Shown here: piece after piece, positions 16,809-25,745 of the stretch
Position numbering within the stretch: the first letter of the stretch is position 1
Layout: every line of letters starts with the position of its first letter
Assembly (NCBI GenBank): GCA_947175845.1
Contig: CAMWOK010000002.1
Coordinates: 1-34,671, forward strand
Source: an uncultured Lachnospiraceae bacterium
Lineage (GTDB): Bacteria > Bacillota > Clostridia > Lachnospirales > Lachnospiraceae
Length of the DNA stretch: 34,671 bases
Reading direction: 5' to 3'
Translations under genes and position numbers: made by a program
Notes under the pieces: model-generated
Told to the model about the DNA's origin: nothing
Database searches by the model: none
The model's input: only the letters and a program-made list of their open reading frames with translations

Positions 16809-18158
16809 TCAAAGCATTACATTCTGAATCAGCTCCGCAAGCTCCTGCGCCTCTCTCTCTATCATCTGCTGGTCCTTTCCCTCTATCATCACACGCACCA
16901 GCGGTTCTGTGCCGGACGGTCTGATCAGCACCCTGCCCTCGTCCGCAAACTTTGCGCTCACGCGCTCAACTGCCTCCGCAATCTCCGTGTACTCCATATA
17001 GCTGTTCTTTTTGTGGTTGGGAACTTTCGCCCCGACAAGTGCCTGCGGAAGCACTGTCATAATCGTCGCCAGCTCCGAGAGCGCCTTTCCAGTGTCCACC
17101 ATCACCTGCAGCAGGTGCAGAGCACTGAGCAGGCCGTCGCCCGTCGTATTTTCATCGAGAAAGATGATGTGCCCCGACTGCTCCCCGCCAAGGTTTGCTC
17201 CGATCTCAAGCATCCGCTCTAGAACGTACCGGTCGCCCACCTTCGTCTGCTCGATATTGATGCCGTTCTCCTTTCCCATAAGGAAAAATCCAAGGTTGCT
17301 CATCACAGTGGCGACGATCGTGTCGTCCCTGAGCGTGCCCTTTGTCTTCATGTGATTGCCGATAATCGCCATAATCACATCCCCGTCAACCTGATTTCCG
17401 TTCTCATCCACCGCGAGAAGCCTGTCGGCATCTCCGTCAAACGCCAGCCCTGCATTGGCCTTCTCATACACAACGCGCGCCTGAAGCTCCCCCATGTGGG
17501 TCGAACCACAGTTCGCATTGATATTTGTCCCGTCCGGGGTATTGTGGATCGCCACAACATTCGCGCCGAGCTCCTTGAGTGTCTCCACGGAAGTGTAGTA
17601 CGATGCCCCCTCCGCACAGTCCACCACGATCTTCATGCCGCTCAGATCCACAGGAACCGCCCGTACTGAGTGGTTGATATACTCCTCCCTGGCGTCCGTG
17701 CGGTACTTGATCTTGCCCACGCTCGGCCCTGTCGGGAACTGAATGTCCTTCATGCCGCTGGCGATCAGCGCCTCAATCTCATCCTCGAGGGAATCCGGCA
17801 GCTTAAACCCGTTCCCGTCAAAAAACTTGATTCCGTTAAATTCAACGGGATTGTGGGAAGCCGATATCACAACCCCGGCATCGACTCTGTACTTTTTGGT
17901 CAGATAAGCGATTGCCGGCGTGGGAATCACGCCCACATACACCACGTTCGCCCCCACGGAACAAGCGCCCGCCATCAGTGCATTCGCCAGCATATCGCCC
18001 GAGATACGCGTGTCACATCCCACCATGATCGTGGGCTTATGCGCATTCTCCTTCGACAAAACATACGCGCCCGCCTGCCCCAGCTGCATCGCCAGCAGCG
18101 GTGTCAGTTCATCATTTGCAACCCCCCGCACTCCATCTGTACCAAATAGTCTAGCCAT
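16809..18158 (-). CDS. glmM: Phosphoglucosamine mutase
   Basis: This 449-residue enzyme converts glucosamine-6-phosphate to glucosamine-1-phosphate for peptidoglycan and other amino-sugar polymers. The start LFGTDGVRGVAN, the phosphoserine loop VVISASHNP (Ser101), the metal motif DGDADR (241-246) and the phosphate-binding RPSGTEPLVRVM near the C-terminus are all intact. GGAGGG lies nine bases before ATG 18158. It follows cdaR by 17 bases in the widely conserved cdaA-cdaR-glmM order, where GlmM is known in Firmicutes to bind and restrain CdaA. Confidence 0.97.
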   Translation of the reverse strand: MARLFGTDGVRGVANDELTPLLAMQLGQAGAYVLSKENAHKPTIMVGCDTRISGDMLANALMAGACSVGANVVYVGVIPTPAIAYLTKKYRVDAGVVISASHNPVEFNGIKFFDGNGFKLPDSLEDEIEALIASGMKDIQFPTGPSVGKIKYRTDAREEYINHSVRAVPVDLSGMKIVVDCAEGASYYTSVETLKELGANVVAIHNTPDGTNINANCGSTHMGELQARVVYEKANAGLAFDGDADRLLAVDENGNQVDGDVIMAIIGNHMKTKGTLRDDTIVATVMSNLGFFLMGKENGINIEQTKVGDRYVLERMLEIGANLGGEQSGHIIFLDENTTGDGLLSALHLLQVMVDTGKALSELATIMTVLPQALVGAKVPNHKKNSYMEYTEIAEAVERVSAKFADEGRVLIRPSGTEPLVRVMIEGKDQQMIEREAQELAELIQNVML

Positions 18159-18175
18159 CTTCTCTAACCCTCCAA

Positions 18176-19504
18176 TTATTCGTTATTGTCGCTGCCACCG
18201 TCCGCCTCAGGCGCCTGCACAATCACCGTCATATAATAGTTCTGATCCAGTGTCACGTTGTCCGGCAGGTTAAATACAACCTCCCCCTGATAGACTCCCG
18301 CAGCCCACTCTTCAAGCCCTGTCTTATCGAGAAGTGCCTTCATGTCAACCACGCCGATCACGCTCTCGGCATTGATGACATCCACTGCCGCCCTCGTCCC
18401 CGATATGCGGATCGTGTAGTGGTCCTGACTCTCCACCTCCCGCAATGTCACTTCAAAATTCTCCGGCGGATTCCCAGCCGCAAAATTCCGCGCCGGAACC
18501 TCGATATCTTTCCTGACAATCTGCTCGATGCCGACAGTGACGCTCACATTTCCGCCAAAACTGCTGTCGGCAAACTGTACGCCCGACGGAAGATGTTTTT
18601 TCACATTGACGATCGCCGTCATATTTTCTGTCATACCCTCCACGCTGAGCGCCGGGTCGGAAATGACAATCCGTGTCAGACCATCGAGAACACTGCTCCT
18701 GCCCGCAAGAGTCACCGTCTCTGGCATACTGAACACATCCCTGCTCACGACATAGCCATCTGCAGGTTCATCCTGCACGACAAACTCAAGCGGAACGATC
18801 TTTGTCGCAAGGATCGACACGGCAACGTTCACGGTTGTGATATTCATCTTGATTGAACTGTTCTTGATCTCCTTGTTGTCCGAATCGTAGAGCTTTAACT
18901 CCACACTTGTGTTAATGTCGGATGTATATCCGTCAATGTTGGCCACAGCGTCAATGTGGTCGATCTGATTGATCAGCGACTCCGGCCCGGAGTACCGCAC
19001 CACATTCTGGCTCGGTTTGACGTCACCGACCACATAGCCCTCCGCAGGCGCTCCGTACGTGGATACATTGATAACCTTCTGACCGCGCACCATGTTCTCT
19101 ATGGCAAACTTCACATTGTCAATGTTCGTCCGAAACTCAAGTTCCGAGTTGTTGCGCACACTCGACACCTTGATGCCCGCAGTGTTCATAAACGATAGCT
19201 CCGACATATCTGCGACTGCCTTGATGTCCTCCCTGGAAATGTTCGAAAGTACTGTGTCCTTCCCCCTCACTGTGACATTGACAGAATCCGTCCCGTCAAG
19301 AATGTCATAGACTTTTCCCTCGTTTGTCACCATATCCGCGTTGATGATCTCGACCGGAATATTGTTAAACACCACTGTCTTGACCGGATTGTTGATATTG
19401 TCCACCACGCACCACAGACCGCAGGATACGACCACCGCCAGAATCTTGAGTCCGAAATTGTTTGTGATCATCCTGACCGCTTTCTTCAACACACTATTTT
19501 TCAT
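18176..19504 (-). CDS. cdaR: CdaR (YbbR-domain) regulator of the c-di-AMP cyclase
   Basis: This 442-residue protein has one N-terminal membrane helix (about residues 17-35, ILAVVVSCGLWCVV) and then four YbbR-type beta repeats outside the membrane (roughly 45-130, 140-225, 235-320 and 335-425). The ATG at 19504 lies inside the end of cdaA, an 11-base overlap, so the two proteins are made together. In related species CdaR binds CdaA and adjusts c-di-AMP output in response to envelope state. The C-terminus is acidic (EADGGSDNNE). No enzymatic motif is expected or seen. Confidence 0.92.
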   Translation of the reverse strand: MKNSVLKKAVRMITNNFGLKILAVVVSCGLWCVVDNINNPVKTVVFNNIPVEIINADMVTNEGKVYDILDGTDSVNVTVRGKDTVLSNISREDIKAVADMSELSFMNTAGIKVSSVRNNSELEFRTNIDNVKFAIENMVRGQKVINVSTYGAPAEGYVVGDVKPSQNVVRYSGPESLINQIDHIDAVANIDGYTSDINTSVELKLYDSDNKEIKNSSIKMNITTVNVAVSILATKIVPLEFVVQDEPADGYVVSRDVFSMPETVTLAGRSSVLDGLTRIVISDPALSVEGMTENMTAIVNVKKHLPSGVQFADSSFGGNVSVTVGIEQIVRKDIEVPARNFAAGNPPENFEVTLREVESQDHYTIRISGTRAAVDVINAESVIGVVDMKALLDKTGLEEWAAGVYQGEVVFNLPDNVTLDQNYYMTVIVQAPEADGGSDNNE

Positions 19505-20366
19505 CCTTAGCCCTACCTTTCCAGAGCCTGCGCTTCTTGTTCTCCTCCACTTCCTTATTCTGTATTGCGCTTATTTTCTCCCGCAGTCCGTTCGCATCAA
19601 GATTGCGGTACAGCTTTCCCTCATATGTGACACTGACGTGACCGGTCTCCTCCGACACGATGATCGTGAGCGCGTCCGTCACCTCCGAAATCCCCACTGC
19701 CGCGCGGTGTCTCGTTCCGAGCTCCTTGCTGATCTCCATGTTGTCGGACAGCGGTAGATAACAGGTTGCCGAAACCACTCTGTTTCCCCGTATGATCACC
19801 GCGCCATCGTGAAGCGGCGTATTATGTTCAAAGATATTGATGATCAGCTGGCTGGAAATCAGTCCGTCCACCTCAATACCCGTTCTCTCGTACTCTGTGA
19901 GCAGCACATTCTGCTCGATCACCATGAGCGCGCCCGTCTTCACCTTACCCATCTCAAAGCTCGCCTTCACCAGATCATTTACGGTCTTGTCTGAAAAGCG
20001 CTCATTTGTCGGCTTCTCAAAGGTGATCAGGTTTGTGACAAAACTCTTCCGCCCCAGTTCTTCCAGCGCGTGTCTCAATTCAGGCTGCAAAATGACAATC
20101 ACCGCAGTGACGGCAAGGCTGAGCACATGCTCGACAATCCATATGATCGTGTTCATGCGGAACAGAATTGCCAGCAGGATGAACACCATGATAATGATGA
20201 TTCCCTTCATCAGAAGCCACACCTTTGTGTGCTTCACCCATGCCATAATCTGGTACAGCAAAAAGGATATAATGACAACCTCCACTATATCCACCCACCT
20301 GATGTTAAAACCGCGCAATGACAACGTCTCAAAAACTGAACTAAGGCGTTCAAGAATCATATCCAT
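19494..20366 (-). CDS. cdaA: Diadenylate cyclase CdaA (DacA)
   Basis: This 290-residue membrane enzyme makes c-di-AMP from two ATP. Three hydrophobic helices fill about residues 25-95. The DAC domain follows, with DGAVII (187-192) and GTRHRAAVG (217-225), the two signature motifs for ATP and metal binding; both are intact. A basic, Lys-rich tail follows. GAGGGATGG stands ahead of ATG 20366; a second ATG two codons in is also possible. It overlaps cdaR by 11 bases and follows an unrecognised membrane protein by 15 bases, which suggests one transcription unit. Confidence 0.95.
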   Translation of the reverse strand: MDMILERLSSVFETLSLRGFNIRWVDIVEVVIISFLLYQIMAWVKHTKVWLLMKGIIIIMVFILLAILFRMNTIIWIVEHVLSLAVTAVIVILQPELRHALEELGRKSFVTNLITFEKPTNERFSDKTVNDLVKASFEMGKVKTGALMVIEQNVLLTEYERTGIEVDGLISSQLIINIFEHNTPLHDGAVIIRGNRVVSATCYLPLSDNMEISKELGTRHRAAVGISEVTDALTIIVSEETGHVSVTYEGKLYRNLDANGLREKISAIQNKEVEENKKRRLWKGRAKDEK

Positions 20367-20381
20367 ATTGATCCATCCCTC

Positions 20382-21341
20382 TTATCTATCCCTCTCCTGC
20401 TCTCTGACTGCCTTCTCCGGTACTCTGATTGTCTTGACCCGCTTCTGCGGCGCCGCCACCGTATTCTTGGGAATAGCCTTCACATAATAATAGTATTCAT
20501 CATCCTCAAACTGCACATACTCCGTCCTGGAATAATCGACATTAAAGACAAAAAATTCCAGGATTTTCGCCAGAACCACCGACAGCAAGCTCCCGATAAT
20601 CAGACCGGCCACCGAGAGATTTGTATTGTACATCAGGTCCCCAAACAGAAGCACCAGCACCTCGAGCAGCGCCCCTGTAACCATGGCGATGGTCCACGCG
20701 TAATCCACGCTGAGCCTTCTGATAAAATACACGACAATCACGGCGGCCACAAAAGCTGCAAGCGTCACGTACATCGCCCTGTTTCCAAGAATTCCGTCAA
20801 TGACATACCGAAATTTCTCAAGCGCGCCGTCCTCCTCAAAGGTGTTCAGCACCGGGGCGCTTCCGACCATATAGCTCACTGTGTAATACACAATCGCACC
20901 GCTCGCCACAGACACTGCAGACACCGGAGTCCCGACAAGCCCCATCGCGATCGGAACCACATACGGTATCTTCAACATAAAGCACAGCGGCGTGAGCAGC
21001 ACTGCAATTGTGTCTTTTGCTGAAAATCGAAGATAGAGGATAAACAGCAGCAAAAATACAACCAGTGCCACAAGCGCGCACTCCATTGAAAATTTGTACA
21101 GATGACCAAGCGTGACGCCCGCCGCCACAAGCACGATGCAATTCATCGGCAGAACGGAGCACATCAGCGCGAGCACCAGCACGACCGGTGCCTTTTTCAG
21201 CTCGCTCATATAGCCTATGCTGCTGTTGATCATGATGAGTGTCACCAGCGTCAGCAAAAACTTAAAAAACGGTGTGAGGTACAACTCATACTTACTGTAA
21301 AACTTTTTTAACTGTTCCCTAAAAACCAAAAGGTTTGTCAT
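20382..21341 (-). CDS. Multi-pass membrane protein of unknown function upstream of cdaA
   Basis: I do not recognise the family. The 319-residue protein has about eight hydrophobic segments between residues 20 and 270, some adjacent, and a cytoplasmic tail of about 50 residues. The tail starts with an acidic, tyrosine-rich patch (FEDDEYYYYV) and ends in a basic stretch rich in Lys and Arg. The loop before the fourth or fifth helix has GLVGTPVSAVSVASGAIVYY. GAGAGGAAA precedes ATG 21341. It stands 15 bases ahead of cdaA, in the same direction, so it is probably co-transcribed with the c-di-AMP genes. A link to envelope sensing or transport is only context-based. Confidence 0.7.
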   Translation of the reverse strand: MTNLLVFREQLKKFYSKYELYLTPFFKFLLTLVTLIMINSSIGYMSELKKAPVVLVLALMCSVLPMNCIVLVAAGVTLGHLYKFSMECALVALVVFLLLFILYLRFSAKDTIAVLLTPLCFMLKIPYVVPIAMGLVGTPVSAVSVASGAIVYYTVSYMVGSAPVLNTFEEDGALEKFRYVIDGILGNRAMYVTLAAFVAAVIVVYFIRRLSVDYAWTIAMVTGALLEVLVLLFGDLMYNTNLSVAGLIIGSLLSVVLAKILEFFVFNVDYSRTEYVQFEDDEYYYYVKAIPKNTVAAPQKRVKTIRVPEKAVREQERDR

Positions 21342-21380
21342 AATTATTTCCTCTCTAACCTTACTTTCAATCCCGAAAAA

Positions 21381-21779
21381 CTACTTTTTCGTCTCCCTGT
21401 CGTACATGTAAGCAAGTTTTTTGAGATTGTTGTAATATATCTTAAGGCTCTTTTTTGCCTTTGTGTAGCGATACGTATAAACGCCATATGAAATCAATGC
21501 ATATGCTGCCGTAAAGATCAGATAATAAATAATCACCGACTTCGCAAAACCAAACAGATCCATCTTGTAGATGTCTGCCATAAAAACTTCCAGATCATAT
21601 AATATAAACATTGCAAATAGGATAACATATGCTATCGTTGCACTGATAATGGATTTGATAACCTGCAGTCCGATATAATCGCCCCGGAAATAGTTGCCGA
21701 TCGCAACGTTTTTTCTTCCTTCCACGGCCTCATAACACGCCATCCTGGTCATCAGTCTGATTCTCTCTTCATTCAACAT
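21381..21779 (-). CDS. Small membrane protein of unknown function
   Basis: I do not recognise this 132-residue protein. Two membrane helices are clear (about residues 42-62 and 78-100), joined by a short loop with FMADIYKMDLFGF. The N-terminal 40 residues contain charged and glycine-rich parts, and the C-terminal 30 residues are strongly basic and tyrosine-rich (TKAKKSLKIYYNNLKKL), probably facing the cytoplasm. AAGGAAAAG stands ahead of ATG 21779. It lies between the flagellar zinc-ribbon gene and the other unknown membrane protein, with gaps of 46 and 39 bases. Nothing in the sequence points to a catalytic role. Confidence 0.65.
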   Translation of the reverse strand: MLNEERIRLMTRMACYEAVEGRKNVAIGNYFRGDYIGLQVIKSIISATIAYVILFAMFILYDLEVFMADIYKMDLFGFAKSVIIYYLIFTAAYALISYGVYTYRYTKAKKSLKIYYNNLKKLAYMYDRETKK

Positions 21780-21825
21780 AACTCTTTTCCTTAAGCAACC
21801 TTATTTCTGCAATTTTCATCACAGC

Positions 21826-22239
21826 CTACTGCCTGTCAAGAAAACGCATCTTATTTCCTGTCGACTGCGGTTTCTTAGGCTCCACAAGGACAGCCTTCGG
21901 CTTATCCATCACGCTGGAGAGGCTGTTTGTCATCTCGCGCTTACACTTCTCGCAATACTTACCAGAGCGGATCATCTCACCGCAGTTCTCACAGGGAATC
22001 TTTACCGGGGAATCCGCTGTAAACTCAAGCCGCTCCTCGCGGATCCACTGCTGGATCTGTCCTGGTTCCACCTCGCACTCCTCCGCAACTTCCTTGATGT
22101 CCGCCATGCGGTGCTCACGGATGTATTTCTTCACTTCCTGAAATTTTTCCTCAAGCTTCTCCTTGCACGCCGGGCAGATTGGCATACCTGCTATGTGGTT
22201 AAAAAGTTTCCCGCATTTTCTGCAATTTCTTACATTCAT
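21826..22239 (-). CDS. yvyF: YvyF-like flagellar zinc-ribbon protein (TIGR03826 type)
   Basis: This 137-residue protein has an N-terminal zinc ribbon (CRKCGKLF ... CPAC), a central helix-turn-helix-like segment (about residues 42-72, ADIKEVAEECEVEPGQIQQW) and a second four-cysteine ribbon (CENC ... CEKC, about 84-99). This arrangement is that of the YvyF proteins found beside flagellar and competence genes in Firmicutes, thought to act in flagellar regulation. GGAGG is placed well before ATG 22239. It follows comF by 30 bases, the same order as in many Clostridia and Bacilli. Its molecular role is not settled. Confidence 0.85.
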   Translation of the reverse strand: MNVRNCRKCGKLFNHIAGMPICPACKEKLEEKFQEVKKYIREHRMADIKEVAEECEVEPGQIQQWIREERLEFTADSPVKIPCENCGEMIRSGKYCEKCKREMTNSLSSVMDKPKAVLVEPKKPQSTGNKMRFLDRQ

Positions 22240-22269
22240 TGAAAAATACCTCCATTGTAAATATTATTC

Positions 22270-22974
22270 CTACATCCCTTCGCCGATGCAGAGTGCTATG
22301 AAATAGACCGACCTCACACCATGCCGCTTCAACTCCATGGCAACGGCATCTAATGTACTTCCCGTCGTGTAGATGTCATCGACGAGAATCGTTTTATTTA
22401 ATTTTACAACATTTGTGCTGATATGGAAAGCCTTTTTCAAATTATTTTGTCTTTCCTGTACAGTTAGTTCTTTTTGCGGTACCGTTTTTCTGATTCTTCG
22501 CACCAGTTTTTCGTGCATTGCTATCCCTGTAAGCCGCGAAAGCTCGGCAGCAATCAGCTCAGCCTGGTTGTATCCCCTGCTCCTGAGCCGGGAGGCGTGC
22601 ACCGGAACCGGAACAATGGAATCCGCCCCCATCATGCCTAGCTCCCCTGAAAGCTTTTCGCAGATATCCTTCGCATAAAAAGCCGCATACTCGCATCTCT
22701 TTTTGTACTTGAACCGATAGATACTTTTCTTCATGCTCTGATAGTCATAGAGCGCGTAGCCGTAGTCGTACACATGTCTGTGCCGCATACAATCCTGGCA
22801 GAATCCTGCCGCCTCGTCCATCAGCTGTTTTCCGCACTGTCTGCAGCGCGGCTCGACAATGTACTGTGGTTTTTCCCTGCACTGCCTGCAGATCAGTCCC
22901 TCGCCCATCGGAACGACGTCGTCACATACAGGGCATCTGCGCGGAAACACCATGTTGACCAGCGCATCCCTCAC
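22270..22974 (-). CDS. comF: ComF family protein (phosphoribosyltransferase-like)
   Basis: This protein of about 234 residues has a zinc-binding N-terminus with paired cysteines (CPVC, CRQC, CRQC, CQDC) and a C-terminal phosphoribosyltransferase domain whose PRPP loop reads TILVDDIYTTGSTLDA. ComF proteins help take up single-stranded DNA during transformation and may aid other DNA processing. The GTG at 22974 overlaps the stop of recD2 as GTGA, with AGGA upstream; an ATG at 23001 with AAGGGA upstream is the alternative and adds nine residues. No other competence genes are in the window. Confidence 0.88.
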   Translation of the reverse strand: MRDALVNMVFPRRCPVCDDVVPMGEGLICRQCREKPQYIVEPRCRQCGKQLMDEAAGFCQDCMRHRHVYDYGYALYDYQSMKKSIYRFKYKKRCEYAAFYAKDICEKLSGELGMMGADSIVPVPVHASRLRSRGYNQAELIAAELSRLTGIAMHEKLVRRIRKTVPQKELTVQERQNNLKKAFHISTNVVKLNKTILVDDIYTTGSTLDAVAMELKRHGVRSVYFIALCIGEGM

Positions 22975-25241
22975 GCCAGGTCCTGATTCATGATCTCGCA
23001 TATTCTTTCCCTTAATCCCGTATATCGTTTCTGCTCACTCTCGTTTGCGATCATCTGGTTTACGGTATCCCTGCTTCCGAGTATTGTGACGCAGCTCTTT
23101 GCCCGCGTCACCCCGGTGTAGAGCAGATTTCTGTTCATCAGCATCCTCGGCCCCGCAAGGAGCGGCAGGATCACCGCGGGATACTCACTGCCCTGCGACT
23201 TGTGGATTGTGACTGCATACGCAAGCTCAATCTCGTCGAGACCAGTCATGGGATAGGTCACGCGCCTGAGGTCATCGTACTCCACAGTGAGCGTCTTCGC
23301 CGTCGCGTTGATTTCTTTTATCGTCCCCACATCCCCGTTGAACACGCCCTGTCCGCTGTCCACCGTGATACCGTATCTGCTGACAATCTCCCACTCGAGC
23401 TGATAGTTATTTTTGATCTGCATCACCTTGTCGCCCAGCCGGAACACGCCGTCTCCATGTGTTAGCTCTGGCTTGTCGGGCGACGGGGGATTCAGATACT
23501 GCTGCAAGATGCCGTTGAGTGTCTCCACCCCCAGCGCCCCTTTGCGCATCGGCGTGAGCACCTGAATATCATAGATCCCCGACTGGACGTATTTTGGAAG
23601 TTTTTCTGTGATGAGCAGTATCATATGCTTGTAGATCACATTCACATTGTCCCGCTCCAGAAAAAAGAAATCCCTGCTCTTGTTGTCGAGCCTGATCGGT
23701 TTTCCTTCATTAATACAATGTGCATTGACGACGATATCGCTCTCGCCCGCCTGGCGGAAGATCCTGGACAGGACGACGGTGGTGATGCATCCGCTCTCCA
23801 TCAGATCTTTCAGAACCTGACCCGGTCCGACGGAAGGAAGCTGATTTCTGTCTCCCACCATCACCAGCCGCGTTCCGGGCGCGATCGCCTTGAGCAGCGA
23901 CTGAAACAGGTGGATATCCACCATCGACATCTCATCGATAATAATGACATCCGCCTCAAGCGGATTGAGCTCATTTTTCTCAAAGTGCACAGCAAAAGCC
24001 TTCCTGTCATCCGACATATCCCCGTTGAGTTCCAAAAGCCGGTGTATGGTCCTGGCCTCAAATCCCGTCGCCTCCGTCATCCGCTTGGCCGCCCTCCCTG
24101 TGGGCGCAGCGAGAAAGATGTCCATCCCCTCCTGTTCAAAATAGTGAATGATCATGTTGATCGTGGTCGTCTTTCCAGTGCCCGGGCCGCCCGAGAGGAT
24201 AAATATCCCATTTTGCACCGCCTCTGTCACTGCCTTTCTCTGGAGCGCGTCCAGCTCCATATGGCTGCTTTCCTCAAGCTTCTGTATCTTTTTTTCAAGC
24301 TGTTCCAGCTCCACTTTGGTGAAGCGTTCCGCCCCGTCAAACGCCTGCTGAAGCTCATACAGCATCCGCGCACAGTTCAGCTCTGCATAGTAAAAGCTCA
24401 TGCCGTAGATACACAGCATCTTCTGGCCCTCATCCAGCTGCTTCTCCTTGATCACAAGCTTTTTGTCGATCGCGAGATTGGTGATCTGCGGTGCGATCTG
24501 TTCGGGTGCAAGCCCAAGCATGTCAGCGGCTTTCGTCAGCAAAAGCTCCTGCGGCAGAAACACATGCCCCTCCGATCCCGCCTGCAGCAGCGTGTACAGA
24601 ATCCCGCTGCGGATTCTGTAATCCGAGTCCGTGTGAATGCCAATGCGCGCCGCGATCTCGTCGGCGATGCGAAATCCGATCCCCGCCACATCCTCCGCCA
24701 GCTTATATGGATTTTCCTGCATAATTTTGTATAGCCCCATGCCATACTGCTTGTAGATCTTGGCTGCAAGCGTGTTGGAAATGCCATATTTCTGCAAAAA
24801 GAGCATCGCATCCCGCGCATCCTTCTTCTCCTCGACCTGCTCTGCGATCTCCCGCGCCTTCCGCTCACTGATTCCCTTGATCTCCGCAAGTCTGTGCGGT
24901 TCTTCCTCTATGATTCGGAACGTGTCGTCACCGAAATGCCGCACGATGCGTGCGGCAAGCGCCGCGCCTACCCCCTTGATTGCCCCGGAACCAAGATAGC
25001 GCTCGACAGCATATCTGTCCTCGGGCGCAACCACCTCAAAGTGCTCTACCTTGAACTGCTTTCCATAGATCGCATGTTCGACATAGGTGCCCTCCGCCAC
25101 GATGCTCTCCCCCTCGTCGAGGTTGGTAAAAATTCCCGTGCAGGTGATCTCCATCCCCTCCACCTTGAGATTGATCACGCCGTAACCGTTCTCAGTATTT
25201 TTGAAAATAATGTGCTCGACAAAGCCTTTGATTTGATCCAA
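22971..25241 (-). CDS. recD2: RecD2-family ATP-dependent DNA helicase
   Basis: This 756-residue superfamily-1 helicase unwinds DNA 5' to 3'. The N-terminal part holds an OB-like region and helix-hairpin-helix repeats (AIKGVGAALAARIV, LAEIKGISERKA). Walker A is ILSGGPGTGKTT (about residue 350), followed by VIIIDEMSMVD (Walker B) and MVGDRNQLPSVGPG. Near the C-terminus AVTIHKSQGSEYPAVI is helicase motif VI-like. The start is TTG 25241: a perfect AAGGAGG (25253-25247) stands five bases before it. The frame is open to another TTG at 25271, which has no ribosome-binding site. comF overlaps its end by four bases. Confidence 0.93.
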   Translation of the reverse strand: MDQIKGFVEHIIFKNTENGYGVINLKVEGMEITCTGIFTNLDEGESIVAEGTYVEHAIYGKQFKVEHFEVVAPEDRYAVERYLGSGAIKGVGAALAARIVRHFGDDTFRIIEEEPHRLAEIKGISERKAREIAEQVEEKKDARDAMLFLQKYGISNTLAAKIYKQYGMGLYKIMQENPYKLAEDVAGIGFRIADEIAARIGIHTDSDYRIRSGILYTLLQAGSEGHVFLPQELLLTKAADMLGLAPEQIAPQITNLAIDKKLVIKEKQLDEGQKMLCIYGMSFYYAELNCARMLYELQQAFDGAERFTKVELEQLEKKIQKLEESSHMELDALQRKAVTEAVQNGIFILSGGPGTGKTTTINMIIHYFEQEGMDIFLAAPTGRAAKRMTEATGFEARTIHRLLELNGDMSDDRKAFAVHFEKNELNPLEADVIIIDEMSMVDIHLFQSLLKAIAPGTRLVMVGDRNQLPSVGPGQVLKDLMESGCITTVVLSRIFRQAGESDIVVNAHCINEGKPIRLDNKSRDFFFLERDNVNVIYKHMILLITEKLPKYVQSGIYDIQVLTPMRKGALGVETLNGILQQYLNPPSPDKPELTHGDGVFRLGDKVMQIKNNYQLEWEIVSRYGITVDSGQGVFNGDVGTIKEINATAKTLTVEYDDLRRVTYPMTGLDEIELAYAVTIHKSQGSEYPAVILPLLAGPRMLMNRNLLYTGVTRAKSCVTILGSRDTVNQMIANESEQKRYTGLRERICEIMNQDLA

Positions 25242-25271
25242 GACGGCCTCCTTATCCTCAACACGAAACAA

Positions 25272-25296
25272 CCGGCCTGTCTTCAGACAAGGTCGG
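25272..25296 (-). terminator. Hairpin between flgJ-like gene and recD2
   Basis: On the minus strand CCGACCTTGTC can pair with GACAGGCCGG around a TGAA loop, with one mismatch and one bulge, followed by TTGTTTCG. It lies in the 87-base gap after the flagellar genes and could partly end their transcript ahead of recD2. The stem is imperfect and the T-run is interrupted, so this is a weak call. Confidence 0.4.
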
Positions 25297-25328
25297 CTGT
25301 CTCCAAAGGAACTGCTCCCAGCTCCTTA

Positions 25329-25718
25329 TTATTCCTCTGTAAGCGCCTCCGGCTGTACCACACCGATACCGTAGTTGCGCTTCATCTGCTCGTACAGGAT
25401 GTTTGCAAGTCCCAGTCCCTCGCCGTCCGTCACCTTTCCGCACAGCTCCTGCACTGCAAAATCCTTAAAATAATCCACCATTTTTGTCGCGTATCCGTCG
25501 TCCTCGTCATCGGAGAACACCTTTGTCGTCTCCATCATCGCGTTAAAGACCTGCTCGACAAAATAGGATTCAAACTCCTTGCAAGCCTCCTTGAGCTCCT
25601 TCTCATCCGCAGATGTCCCGCTTCCTGCAAGTTTGTTCTGCAGGGTCTGCGCCTTGTTGTTCGAAGCCTGGCTTGTCATGTAATCCGCATATGCGGAACC
25701 TGCTCCACCAATATTCAT
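25329..25718 (-). CDS. FlgJ-like rod-binding protein (no muramidase domain)
   Basis: This 129-residue protein matches the N-terminal scaffold domain of FlgJ: ELKEACKEFESYFVEQVFNA followed by DGYATKMVDYFKDFAVQEL and LANILYEQMKRNYG. It helps assemble the flagellar rod in the cell wall. The peptidoglycan hydrolase half found in Proteobacteria is absent, as is usual in this group. The start ATG 25718 has AGGGGGATGACAGT in front. It follows flgG by 27 bases and is the last gene of the mbl-flgF-flgG-flgJ set. Confidence 0.85.
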   Translation of the reverse strand: MNIGGAGSAYADYMTSQASNNKAQTLQNKLAGSGTSADEKELKEACKEFESYFVEQVFNAMMETTKVFSDDEDDGYATKMVDYFKDFAVQELCGKVTDGEGLGLANILYEQMKRNYGIGVVQPEALTEE

Positions 25719-25745
25719 ACTGTCATCCCCCTATCCAGTTCACGC

